Assembly (NCBI GenBank): GCA_028278325.1
Contig: JANQEO010000379.1
Span: forward strand, 1 to 63,856
Length of the DNA stretch: 63,856 nucleotides
DNA from: Candidatus Binatia bacterium
Lineage (GTDB): Bacteria; Desulfobacterota; Binatia; UBA1149; JAJCZL01
Direction: 5' to 3'
The notes beneath the pieces were generated by a model, which had not been told where the DNA came from, did not search any database, and saw only the letters and a list, made by a program, of their open reading frames with translations. Position numbers and translations under genes: made by a program. Within the stretch, counting starts at the first letter, position 1. Every line of letters begins with the position of its first letter. Below are positions 28,042 through 36,173 of this stretch, in pieces.

Positions 28042-28674
28042 TTACCTCGCGTCGAGCATCGTGTCCCTCAGGAGCTGAACGAGATGCTGCGGCGCCTTCT
28101 CGGGTGAGCCGGCATCGAAGGGAGGTTGAGGGTCGTACTCGATGCCGAGCTGAAGGGTTTGCGCGTAGTCATCGCCTGCGATGATCTGCGTCAGGCGCAA
28201 CGCCATGTCGATGCCCGCCGACACCCCGGCGGCCGTGATCACCTTGCCTTGCTCGACGACGCGCTTGAGAGTGGGGCGAGCGCCGAGACTTCCGAGCGTA
28301 TCCAACGATGTCCAATGCGTCGTCGCCTCCAGGCCGTCGAGAACGCCGGCCGCGGCCAGGATCAAAGAGCCGGTGCACACCGACGTCGTCCATTGGGTGG
28401 TCTCGTGCATCCTTGCTACCCAGTTCAGCAGCTCCGGATTCTCCCTGACCTGCCTGTCACCGGGTCCGCCCGGAACCAGCAGGATGTCGGTCGAATCTAT
28501 GTCGCTCGTCGCGGCCGTGGCCTGCAGCCCGAGAAAGCCGGTATCGGTCCTGACTATGCCCTCTTTCTCGGCGGCGAAGGTCAACTCGGCGCTCGGAAGA
28601 CGGGACAGGATCTCGTAGGGGCCGATGGCATCCAGGGCCGTCATGTTGTCGTAGAGTAGTACGGTTATCTTCAC
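28042..28674 (-). CDS. DJ-1/PfpI family protein (isonitrile hydratase-like)
   Basis: 210 residues forming a single flavodoxin-like DJ-1/PfpI domain. The nucleophile elbow is TSVCTGSLILAAAG, and an acidic residue lies early in the fold (NMTALDAIGPYE). These features resemble InhA isonitrile hydratase and related GATase1-like hydrolases; the physiological substrate is unknown. The start overlaps the end of the upstream GlxA-type regulator by four bases, so the two are co-translated. Homologous DJ-1 folds in both suggest the regulator senses a compound related to the enzyme's substrate. Confidence 0.82.
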   Translation of the reverse strand: MKITVLLYDNMTALDAIGPYEILSRLPSAELTFAAEKEGIVRTDTGFLGLQATAATSDIDSTDILLVPGGPGDRQVRENPELLNWVARMHETTQWTTSVCTGSLILAAAGVLDGLEATTHWTSLDTLGSLGARPTLKRVVEQGKVITAAGVSAGIDMALRLTQIIAGDDYAQTLQLGIEYDPQPPFDAGSPEKAPQHLVQLLRDTMLDAR

Positions 28675-29690
28675 GTTCTCGTCCTCCCGGGCGTCAATGC
28701 GCCCTGCTCGAATCGCTTTCGGTAGTCGTCGGGCACCACGCGGAGGTGGCGCTGAAAAGTGCGGCGCATTCTTTCCGCGTTGCCGAAGCCGGTCTCACGA
28801 GCGACGACCTCCAGGCTCGCGTCACTGGCTTCCAACTGGCGGCGCGCGGCGTCGACGCGGGCCTGTTCAACGAACTTGGCGGGCGTCAAGCCGGTGCGCT
28901 TTGCGAAAACTCGCGCAAAATTACGGGGGCTCATTGCGGCCTGTTCGGCCAGGCGCTCGACCGGGAGATCCTCGTCGAGATGCTCGAGTATCCACTCGAG
29001 AGTGTCGGCGAGCCCGCCGGGCCGGACGGATTGAGCCTTGAGGTGTGAGGAGAACTGAGACTGGCCACCGGGTCTCTTGAGGAACAAGACGAGGTTCCGG
29101 GCGACCTGGAGAGCGACCTCTCTGCCGAGGTCCTCTTCGAGCAAAGCCAGGGCCAGGTCCATGCCGGCCGTCACCCCGGCCGACGTGTAGGTGTTGCCGT
29201 CGCGAACGAATAGGGCGTCGTCTTCGACTGCTACGGTAGGGAAGTGGCGCGCAAGCGCGCCTATGGCACGCCAATGAGTGGTGGCGCGCTTCCCGTCGAG
29301 AAGGCCGGCCGCAGCCAGTATGAACGCGCCGGTGCACACCGAGGCCAGCCTCCGCACGCGTGGGGCCAGACTCGTAAGGCTACGGAGTGTGGGCTCGTGG
29401 GCGGCAATCCTCCGCGCGTCTCCCCCACACACGATCAGCGTGTCGATGCTGTGCCTCCCTCGGCCGAAGACACCGTCGGGGATGATGCGGAGCCCCGATG
29501 CCAGTGTCACGGGGCCGCCGGACGGGGCGAGGATCTCCAAGGCGTAGGGCGGTGACGCCGCGAGACCGCTGCGCGTCAAGAACTCGTTGGCGGTAGCGAA
29601 GACCTCCAGTGGTCCGGTGACGTCAAGGCTGTTGCCGCCGTCGAAGGTGAACAGGGATACCCTGCGCGCTCGGTCTCCACCGGGTGCCAC
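28671..29690 (-). CDS. GlxA family transcriptional regulator (DJ-1/PfpI plus AraC HTH)
   Basis: 339 residues. The N-terminal DJ-1/PfpI sensor domain (about 10-200) has its own elbow ASVCTGAFILAAAG. The C-terminal AraC/XylS double helix-turn-helix (about 230-325) carries MSPRNFARVFAKRTGLTPAKFVEQARVD split over two helices and ETGFGNAERMRRTFQRHL. It is typically an activator of amino-acid or amine catabolism genes in other bacteria. It is the first gene of the two-gene minus operon and divergent from the MerT-like gene. Confidence 0.87.
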   Translation of the reverse strand: MAPGGDRARRVSLFTFDGGNSLDVTGPLEVFATANEFLTRSGLAASPPYALEILAPSGGPVTLASGLRIIPDGVFGRGRHSIDTLIVCGGDARRIAAHEPTLRSLTSLAPRVRRLASVCTGAFILAAAGLLDGKRATTHWRAIGALARHFPTVAVEDDALFVRDGNTYTSAGVTAGMDLALALLEEDLGREVALQVARNLVLFLKRPGGQSQFSSHLKAQSVRPGGLADTLEWILEHLDEDLPVERLAEQAAMSPRNFARVFAKRTGLTPAKFVEQARVDAARRQLEASDASLEVVARETGFGNAERMRRTFQRHLRVVPDDYRKRFEQGALTPGRTRT

Positions 29691-29806
29691 GGGGTGAGCC
29701 TAGCAAAGGGCGGGGATGGCAGCAATGACAATATCCAGGCAAATCCTGCCAAGCACGTCATGCCAAGATCTCGTGTAACCTTCGGCATTTACCTGCGAAG
29801 GAGTCA

Positions 29807-30193
29807 GTGGAGGGTGAAGACTTGAGCAGACGCCGGATCATCACTTCTGCCGTCGGCGCGACCGCGTCATCCGCGGTGGCCGCTCTCACTGCCCTTTGCT
29901 GCTTCGCCCCCGTTGCCTTTGCGTCCTTGGGTGCCGCCAGTGCCCTGGCCTCCGCGTGGACCGGGATCGCCGTGGAATTGGAAGCCTACCGTCCCTACTT
30001 ACTGGCCGTGTCGGCCGGGTTCCTGGGCTACGGCTATTGGGTCGTCTACTTTCGCAAAGCGCCCGTGGCCGAGGGTCAGGCCTGCCCGCTGAGGGCGGGC
30101 AGGCTGGCAAGAACGGCCCTCTGGGTTGCGACCCTGGCAACATTGGCCGCTGCCGCGACCCCGTACTTCCTTTTCAGGTACGTCGTACTGTAG
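29807..30193 (+). CDS. MerT-like metal transport protein
   Basis: 128 residues with three hydrophobic segments. Vicinal cysteines C31/C32 sit in the first segment (TALCCFAPVAFASLG). VELEAYRPYLLAVSAGFLGYG matches the MerT pattern around its second helix, and a further Cys (EGQACPL) is in the loop. MerT carries Hg(II) across the inner membrane. GTG at 29807 is close to GAAGGAG; a TTG at 29822, seven bases after GGAGGG, is an equally good start. No merA, merP or merR is nearby, so the substrate may not be mercury. Confidence 0.75.
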   Translation: MEGEDLSRRRIITSAVGATASSAVAALTALCCFAPVAFASLGAASALASAWTGIAVELEAYRPYLLAVSAGFLGYGYWVVYFRKAPVAEGQACPLRAGRLARTALWVATLATLAAAATPYFLFRYVVL

Positions 30194-30360
30194 CCGCTTG
30201 ACCTGGCGCGTCATGAGCGCCTGTCGTTTCATCTTTAAGAACATCTGTTCTTCGCCATTCCGACTTCCGCAATCGCCCCGGCCTGTTTGTCTGCGGGATT
30301 TCGCCGCAGTTGGCGCTTTCCCGCTGGCATGCAATGTGCTGCGAGGCAGTTCAGAAGACC

Positions 30361-30519
30361 ATGAGCCCTGGTGACCACCCACGCTGCCTGTACTGCGGAG
30401 AGCCGATCGATACTTCCGTGGATCCCTCGGTCTGTGTCAGGCCGGACTCGGAGGACGAAGAGCAGCGCTACGCCCACTTCGGCTGCTACGCCGACAACGA
30501 GATCGACGACGACCGCTGA
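30361..30519 (+). CDS. Small Cys-rich (putative zinc-binding) protein
   Basis: 52 residues from the ATG at 30361 (an in-frame ATG at 30310 would add 17). It has CLYCGEPID, a further Cys, and HFGCYAD at the end, an acidic protein with four cysteines and one histidine that could hold a single zinc. No family was recognised. It is downstream of the MerT-like gene by about 170 bases on the same strand. That could be a metal-related pairing or chance. Confidence 0.5.
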   Translation: MSPGDHPRCLYCGEPIDTSVDPSVCVRPDSEDEEQRYAHFGCYADNEIDDDR

Positions 30520-30542
30520 GCGCATAGGCTTGCCGGGCTACA

Positions 30543-31556
30543 TCAAGAGGCTTCCCACCCATTCTTTGGAATCTGCCTGCCCAGTGTCTCTGCCACGGTG
30601 CGATGACCGTCGACATTCCAGTGGATGTCCTCTTCGTAGAAGTGCTCAGGTCTGAGATCGTCGAGCAGGTCAACGAAGCTGACTCCAACGGCTTCCGCTG
30701 CCTGCTTAAGCCGGTGTCCGAATTCCTTGTCCTGTGACCGAACGTACTCCTTGCGGGGTACGGCCACGATTGAGAGAGGGCATAGATCTCTCATCCTACT
30801 CACGAGACTCTCATAGAGTCTCCACTGATCATCTTCCGAGAAGGCGGCTCGCAGCCCCTCGACGTATAGGTCGCTGTCCCCGCCTATGACGCGTGCCCAC
30901 ACTCGGTTCCGGAACAGATAGGCGGCAACACTATGCCGGTGGAGCCACTTTGCCCCTGGCACCGGCAACAGCAGCGGCGCGAACGTGGCCCATTCGAGCG
31001 GCTGGATTCGACCGTTTTCGTCGAGAAAGGGCCGTGGGCCGATCCCGTCCAAGATGGGAGTTATGTTGTCTGTCAGGTCGTTCTCGAAAGTCATCAAGAT
31101 GCACTTGTCGGCGCCTACGACTGGTTGAAGTCTCTTCAGGTACAGGAACTGTTGGACCGTGCCGTAGCCACCGACGCCGGCGTTCACGACCTCGAGGTCG
31201 GGACGCAATTCATCGAGAACCTCACTAAACAGATCATGGTTCGAGACCTCCATGCCGTCCACAAAGGAGTCGCCGAGAACCAGGATGCGAGTCACCCCTG
31301 GTGAAGTGCTGCCCAGATCACTTCTCAGCCCCAGCTCGTTGGTTTCCACGACCGCTGGATGCCCCTCAATATAATATGTACGCTTGGCGTTGGGGCGGTG
31401 CGCCCAGCCCAACACCGGGTCGAGCAGCATTACGTTCGGCTTTACGAATGCGACGAAACCGCGTGCAGCTACCTCGATGAGGACAAGTGCCAGTACGAAG
31501 CTCGCGATGATCAGCGCTAGCCTGCCAAGGACGCTAGTTATTGCCTTCCGCCCCAT
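30543..31556 (-). CDS. Membrane-anchored SGNH/GDSL hydrolase
   Basis: 337 residues: an N-terminal hydrophobic anchor (about 8-32) and an SGNH esterase-type domain. The nucleophile block is ILVLGDSFVDGMEV, the Gly block VVNAGVGGYGT, the Asn block LMTFENDLTDN, and the Asp/His pair is in HWNVDGHR. It resembles the protein at 17914 and polysaccharide O-acyltransferase/esterase partners. It is divergent from the flippase operon at 31684, with about 130 bases between. One sampled row (31081-31140) is 30 G+C of 60, lower than most of the window. Confidence 0.8.
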   Translation of the reverse strand: MGRKAITSVLGRLALIIASFVLALVLIEVAARGFVAFVKPNVMLLDPVLGWAHRPNAKRTYYIEGHPAVVETNELGLRSDLGSTSPGVTRILVLGDSFVDGMEVSNHDLFSEVLDELRPDLEVVNAGVGGYGTVQQFLYLKRLQPVVGADKCILMTFENDLTDNITPILDGIGPRPFLDENGRIQPLEWATFAPLLLPVPGAKWLHRHSVAAYLFRNRVWARVIGGDSDLYVEGLRAAFSEDDQWRLYESLVSRMRDLCPLSIVAVPRKEYVRSQDKEFGHRLKQAAEAVGVSFVDLLDDLRPEHFYEEDIHWNVDGHRTVAETLGRQIPKNGWEAS

Positions 31557-31683
31557 TCTAGTGAGAGTGACTATGCGGTTGAAAACAGTTCAGCGAAGGC
31601 AATTCACAGCTCGCACGTAGCCATGTCAATCCGCCGCATAACCCATGGCGCTGTCGGCATCGAACAGATAGGCAGTTGAGCAG

Positions 31684-33141
31684 TTGGGTTCGGATTCGAC
31701 AAGTAGACGCCCCCGCCAGCGTCTCTCGATAGGTACAGCCCAGAACCTCGCCGCGGAGCTTCTCGTCCTGCCCCTGGGCTTGCTGGCGGTTGTGTACCTG
31801 ACCAGGCGCCTCGGTCCCCACGACTTCGGACTCTTCACGCTCGCCACGACTTTCGTCGGTTGGCTGGCCTGGACTTCGGCCTCGTTGTTCTCGCGGGCCA
31901 CCGTCGCCTTGACCAGCGCTGCCGATGACTGGCGTGCGGTAGCTGCGACAGTCATGCGGGTCGATGTCGCGGTCGGACTTCTCTCCGTAGCCGCGGTCTG
32001 GGTCAGCGCCGGGCTTGCATCCGATTTGCTCGGCGCGCCGGAACTCGCTCCCTATCTGCGGTTGTTCTCGATCGAGTTGCTGCTCTTCAACCTGACACGC
32101 GGTCATAGGAGCATCTTGGCGGGTGTCGGGCTGTACAAAGAAAGAGCTTCGGCGCGGGCAGCCTACTGGGTTTCTCGAATCGTCCTGATAGTCGTGCTCG
32201 TCGAGTCGGGGCTGTCCGTACACGGGGCGCTTCTGGGTGGCATGGCGGCCACCGCAGTAGAACTGGCCTTCTATCGGCGCTCTCTGCGGGTTCCCTTCGT
32301 CCACGACACGCCCATCGGTTTCGCGACTTTGTGGAGCTACGCGGCGCCGGTGGCGGTCGTTGCCTTCTCGCGCCAGTTGTTCAACCGCGTCGACTTGTTC
32401 GCGATCACGACCCTCGGCGGTGCGGTCGCCGACGCCGGCCTCTACGGCGCGGCCCGCAACCTGGCTCTACTACCGGGGCTGCTGGCCGTCTCCCTTTCGC
32501 CGCTGCTGCTCTCCTCTCTCAGGGGACTGATCAAGTCGGGCGACGCTCAACAGGCCTCGCGCATAGCCGGGGCGTCGTTGCGACTGGTCTTCGGACTCTT
32601 GCCCTTCGCCGCGATCGTGGCGCCTTCGTCGCGTGGGGTTGCAGAATTGGTTTTCGGTGCCGACTTCTCGGCAGCGGGGCCGTTGCTTGCTCTGCTCATC
32701 GTCGCCGAAGTGGCTCTCTTGGGCTTCTCCGTAGCCTCTACTTTGGTCATCGCGCGTGACAGAACTCGGGATGCCGCAGTGATCGGGGGTCTCATGTTGC
32801 TACTGGCGCTTCCGGCACACTGGGTGATGATCCCGCGCACCGGCGCACTCGGGGCTGCCGGTGTCACGATGACACTTGCCGTCCTGGGCTCGGCGGCGCT
32901 TTCGATCATCGCGATGCGCACGTGGCGAATCCCGCTGCCCGCGCGCACAGCGCTGCGAAGTCTCGCGCTGGCAGCCGCCGGGTACGCCGCCGCCGCTTAC
33001 GGACCTGCCGGGGGCGCAGGCCTGGTAGTCCATCTCTCGATCCTGGGCTTGTTGATTCCGGTCGGCTTCTACCTTCTCGGAGAGTTCGAAGACGAAGAGA
33101 TCAGGCTGCTGACTTCCATGATCAACTCGGGGAGTTCCTAG
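31684..33141 (+). CDS. Flippase/polysaccharide exporter (MOP superfamily)
   Basis: 485 residues with about 12-14 membrane segments, opening LSIGTAQNLAAELLVLPLGLLAVVYLTRRLG in family style. The annotated start is a TTG, and no better ATG/GTG precedes the first helix. It should flip a lipid-linked product across the inner membrane. It is the first gene of a nine-gene operon whose other members are amino-acid and radical chemistry enzymes, so its cargo is probably not an ordinary polysaccharide unit. The next gene starts one base after its stop. Confidence 0.82.
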   Translation: MGSDSTSRRPRQRLSIGTAQNLAAELLVLPLGLLAVVYLTRRLGPHDFGLFTLATTFVGWLAWTSASLFSRATVALTSAADDWRAVAATVMRVDVAVGLLSVAAVWVSAGLASDLLGAPELAPYLRLFSIELLLFNLTRGHRSILAGVGLYKERASARAAYWVSRIVLIVVLVESGLSVHGALLGGMAATAVELAFYRRSLRVPFVHDTPIGFATLWSYAAPVAVVAFSRQLFNRVDLFAITTLGGAVADAGLYGAARNLALLPGLLAVSLSPLLLSSLRGLIKSGDAQQASRIAGASLRLVFGLLPFAAIVAPSSRGVAELVFGADFSAAGPLLALLIVAEVALLGFSVASTLVIARDRTRDAAVIGGLMLLLALPAHWVMIPRTGALGAAGVTMTLAVLGSAALSIIAMRTWRIPLPARTALRSLALAAAGYAAAAYGPAGGAGLVVHLSILGLLIPVGFYLLGEFEDEEIRLLTSMINSGSS

Positions 33142-33142
33142 A

Positions 33143-34369
33143 GTGTCGACCGAAGTGTCGCGTCGGGATTCTCAGCGGGTCGTTACCGTGAGCGATAGCG
33201 GAAGCGTGTTGGGGTGGATCGTCATCGATACCGAGGTGGGCGGCCGCGCACGCGGGGGAATCAGGCTGGTGCCTGACGCTACAGTCGACGAACTCAGTGA
33301 GGCCGCCCGTGCCATGACGCTCAAGTGCGGGTTTCTGGGCTTGCCTCATGGCGGCGCCAAGGCCGGTGTCATAGGCGACGCGGATGCCGGTGTGGAGGAG
33401 AAGCGCCGTCTTCTCGCGGCGTTCGCCAGGGCTGCTGCGCCCGTGCTGCGCTCGCGCGAGTACATTCCCGACGCCGATCTCGGCACCGACTCCGGCTTGG
33501 TCGCCGGTATGCTCGCCGCAATCGGGGTCAAGGTCAGGCCGCGTGAGCGTGCCGCAGGACTCTCCGGGAACTATACGGCGGCTTCTTGTATCGCCGCGGC
33601 CGTGGTCGCCCTCGGCAGGCGTGGCGTATCCGTCGAAGGCGTGCGTGCCGCGATAGAGGGCTTCGGGAGTGTGGGAGCGCCGCTGGCCAAGTATCTGGAT
33701 CGGCGCGGCGCCAAGGTCGTCGCCGTTTCCACCAGCAGTGGTGCGTTGTTTGACGATCGCGGTCTCGACGTTGCCGAACTGCTTGCATGCTCAAGACGTT
33801 TCGGCAGCGCATTCCCGGCGCGCTATGCCGAGGGCCGCCCAGGTGCGCAACTGCTCGAGAGGAGTGCGCTTCTGGAGCTGCCGGTCGAACTGCTTTGTCC
33901 TTGCGCGAGACTTCACAGCGTCAACGAGAGCAATGCCGGGCGCATACAGGCCGATATCGTGTGCCCGGGAGCCAACAACCCCCTGACCGCGGCGGCCGAA
34001 GCTTGTCTCGAATCGAGGGGCGCCGTGGTGGTTCCCGACTTCGTAGCCAACTGCGGGGGTGTGCTAGGCGGCACTCTGGAGTTCGCGGGTGTCAAAGCGG
34101 AGCGCATAGCGACTCTGGTCGAGAGACAGGTCGCCCCGATGGCGGAGTCGCTGCTGAATCGCGCCGCCGACGCGGGGATGAGTCCGCGGGAACTGGCCGT
34201 AAGCGAAGCGCTCGCAAGGCACGACCGTGCGCGTGGCGCGGCGGAGAGCCCGGGTGTCGTTGGCAGGGTCGTTGCTGCCGGGCTCGAACTCTACCGGCGC
34301 GGCTGGGTACCCGCCTCTTTGGTGGCACCGCTGGCACCGAGATATCTGGCGTCGTTGGCAGCGAGATGA
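33143..34369 (+). CDS. Glu/Leu/Phe/Val dehydrogenase family protein
   Basis: 408 residues from a GTG. Catalytic features are present: K61 and K73 (MTLKCGF, HGGAKAGV) and D112 in PDADLGT, followed by the NAD(P)-binding half with EGFGSVGAPLA. It should oxidatively deaminate an amino acid or aminate a 2-oxo acid. The first subdomain resembles leucine/valine dehydrogenases more than glutamate dehydrogenase, but the side-chain pocket cannot be judged by eye. In this operon it may supply or consume a non-standard 2-oxo acid made by the DRE-TIM enzyme at 36174. Confidence 0.87.
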   Translation: MSTEVSRRDSQRVVTVSDSGSVLGWIVIDTEVGGRARGGIRLVPDATVDELSEAARAMTLKCGFLGLPHGGAKAGVIGDADAGVEEKRRLLAAFARAAAPVLRSREYIPDADLGTDSGLVAGMLAAIGVKVRPRERAAGLSGNYTAASCIAAAVVALGRRGVSVEGVRAAIEGFGSVGAPLAKYLDRRGAKVVAVSTSSGALFDDRGLDVAELLACSRRFGSAFPARYAEGRPGAQLLERSALLELPVELLCPCARLHSVNESNAGRIQADIVCPGANNPLTAAAEACLESRGAVVVPDFVANCGGVLGGTLEFAGVKAERIATLVERQVAPMAESLLNRAADAGMSPRELAVSEALARHDRARGAAESPGVVGRVVAAGLELYRRGWVPASLVAPLAPRYLASLAAR

Positions 34370-34388
34370 CGTCGCGTTGTAGGGCTGC

Positions 34389-35006
34389 ATGCGCCCGGCT
34401 AAGCTGAAACGGATGACCCAACCCATGGATGCTACGCAGCTTACGGTTGATGAGGCCATCATGGGGCGCCGTTCGATCAGGCGCTTCCGGTCCGAGCCCA
34501 TACCCGAGGGCGTTATCGACCGGCTCATCGATCTCGCAAGGCATGCCCCGTCATCCATGGACGGTCAGCCTTGTTGCTTTGTGGTCATCCGGGACCGAGA
34601 TGTCGTGGCGGCGCTTGTGAAGATCAAGAACGCTCATCTTCCACCGGACAAGCAGGCCTACCCGGCCGACTTCATCACCGGTGCGGCTGCGGTCGTCGCC
34701 GTCTGCGTGGACTCCGGGCGCGCCTACAAGCGCGGGCGTGAGAGCGGGATTCTGGCGGCCGCCTATTTGCTGCTGGCTGCGCACGCTCACGGCCTGGGCG
34801 GCTGCTATCTGACAGCCTACAACGCCGAGGAGGGCAGCTTGGCCGCTGAGATATCCGAATTGCTGAACCTCCCCGAGGAGATAGTTCCGGTTGCGCTCGT
34901 GCCTCTCGGAATCCCCGCGGAGGCGGCGGCTCCTAAACAAATGCGTACCCTGTCCGGGCTTGTCCACCATGACCGATACGACCAGACGATTCCTGTCGGC
35001 GATTGA
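34389..35006 (+). CDS. Nitroreductase family flavoprotein
   Basis: 205 residues; ATGs at 34413 or 34425 are alternative starts. RRSIRRFRSEPIPEG and HAPSSMDGQPCCFVVI are the FMN-phosphate binding region, and GLGGCYLTAY with the VPVALVPLGIPA strand completes the fold. These enzymes use FMN and NAD(P)H to reduce nitro, enone or quinone groups, or act as oxidases or dehydrogenases in natural-product pathways. Its end overlaps the PLP enzyme start by 38 bases. Confidence 0.85.
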   Translation: MRPAKLKRMTQPMDATQLTVDEAIMGRRSIRRFRSEPIPEGVIDRLIDLARHAPSSMDGQPCCFVVIRDRDVVAALVKIKNAHLPPDKQAYPADFITGAAAVVAVCVDSGRAYKRGRESGILAAAYLLLAAHAHGLGGCYLTAYNAEEGSLAAEISELLNLPEEIVPVALVPLGIPAEAAAPKQMRTLSGLVHHDRYDQTIPVGD

Positions 35007-36171
35007 CCGCGACTGCGAGGCTGAGAGCAGCGTCGCAGTCCGTTATCGTCGTACCTTGACCTTCGAGGCCGACCGCGAGCGCGACGAGCGGTACAAGGCG
35101 TTGCTGTGTGAAGGAAGCATCAGGGAAGGTCTGAGGATCGTTCCATACCTTCGTTATCGCGATGTCGAGGTTCACGTTCTCGACGAGACTTCGCTGATGG
35201 CGACCAACACTCTGAAATCGATAGACGGCTGCGTGAGCAGCGCCAAATGCGTCCTCGACGGGCACCGCCGTGTCGTCTTCGAGTCGGGAGCCAACACAGG
35301 GACGGCTCTAACCGTGTACGGACACAAAGCCGGTCTCGAGACGTTTTGCTTCGTCCCCGAAGAGAATCTGCCGCTCCTGGACAGCAAAGCGTTCCTGCCC
35401 GATACGGCCCACTTGGTTTCGGTCTCGGATCCGAGTTTGTTGAAGACCCGGGCCGCTGAGTTCGCTCGAGACAACGGCCTCGTTCACATACCCAAGCCTC
35501 AGTGGCGTTACGAGGCGTCGATGCTGATCGGCGGTTACTTGCTCGAGCAGTTTCTCGACGGCCCTCGCTACGACGTGATTGTTCAGTCGATCAGTGCGGC
35601 GTTCGCACCGATCGGCATCTACCGCGTGTTGCGGGCGCATCGTGAGTCCCTCATGGAACTTCCCCGCTTCATCGGTATACAGCAAGCCGCCAACTGCCCG
35701 ATGGCCAAAGCATGGCACCGACAGTCCGGGAACGGTGACCAGGAAGGAGTTCATTCCACTGCCGAGTTGATCTCCAAGGTCATGTACGATTCGAACTCTC
35801 ACACCTATGGAACATTCGATGAGTTCCACGACATCCTCGAAGACGTCGGCGGGGACGTCGATGTGATCGGCCGCGAGGAGTTTGATGCCGCTCTCGCCGG
35901 CTCCTTTGGCCATGGCGTGCTGGCAACGCTGTCCGCGGCAGGAGTCGAGATCGGCATGAGAGACGGCGAGGTCATCGAGAAAACCGGAGTCATGGCGTTG
36001 GCCGGCGCGATCAAGCAGATCGATGCGGGCCGCATTGCCGCCGGCAGCCGGATACTCGTGTGCCTTACCGGTGGGGCCGGCGTGCGTGATGGTATGGCGG
36101 TCCCGACCCTGCGCTTGGACGGAGAGCAAGCGGTTGCGGATCCTGCCCAACCGCGTCGAGGTGCAGCCTGA
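34969..36171 (+). CDS. Fold-type II PLP-dependent enzyme (cysteine/threonine synthase-like)
   Basis: 400 residues from the ATG at 34969, inside the end of the nitroreductase gene. K83 (NTLKS) is the expected Schiff-base lysine, ESGANTG (105-111) is the substrate or phosphate loop resembling SSGNTG, and LTGGAG near the C-terminus is the PLP-phosphate glycine loop. Family reactions are beta-replacement, elimination or threonine-synthase-like gamma replacement. It is not a close match to CysK, TrpB or ThrC by eye, so it is probably a specialised paralogue. It follows the amino-acid dehydrogenase and precedes the HMGL-like enzyme by two bases. Confidence 0.8.
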   Translation: MTDTTRRFLSAIDRDCEAESSVAVRYRRTLTFEADRERDERYKALLCEGSIREGLRIVPYLRYRDVEVHVLDETSLMATNTLKSIDGCVSSAKCVLDGHRRVVFESGANTGTALTVYGHKAGLETFCFVPEENLPLLDSKAFLPDTAHLVSVSDPSLLKTRAAEFARDNGLVHIPKPQWRYEASMLIGGYLLEQFLDGPRYDVIVQSISAAFAPIGIYRVLRAHRESLMELPRFIGIQQAANCPMAKAWHRQSGNGDQEGVHSTAELISKVMYDSNSHTYGTFDEFHDILEDVGGDVDVIGREEFDAALAGSFGHGVLATLSAAGVEIGMRDGEVIEKTGVMALAGAIKQIDAGRIAAGSRILVCLTGGAGVRDGMAVPTLRLDGEQAVADPAQPRRGAA

Positions 36172-36173
36172 GC

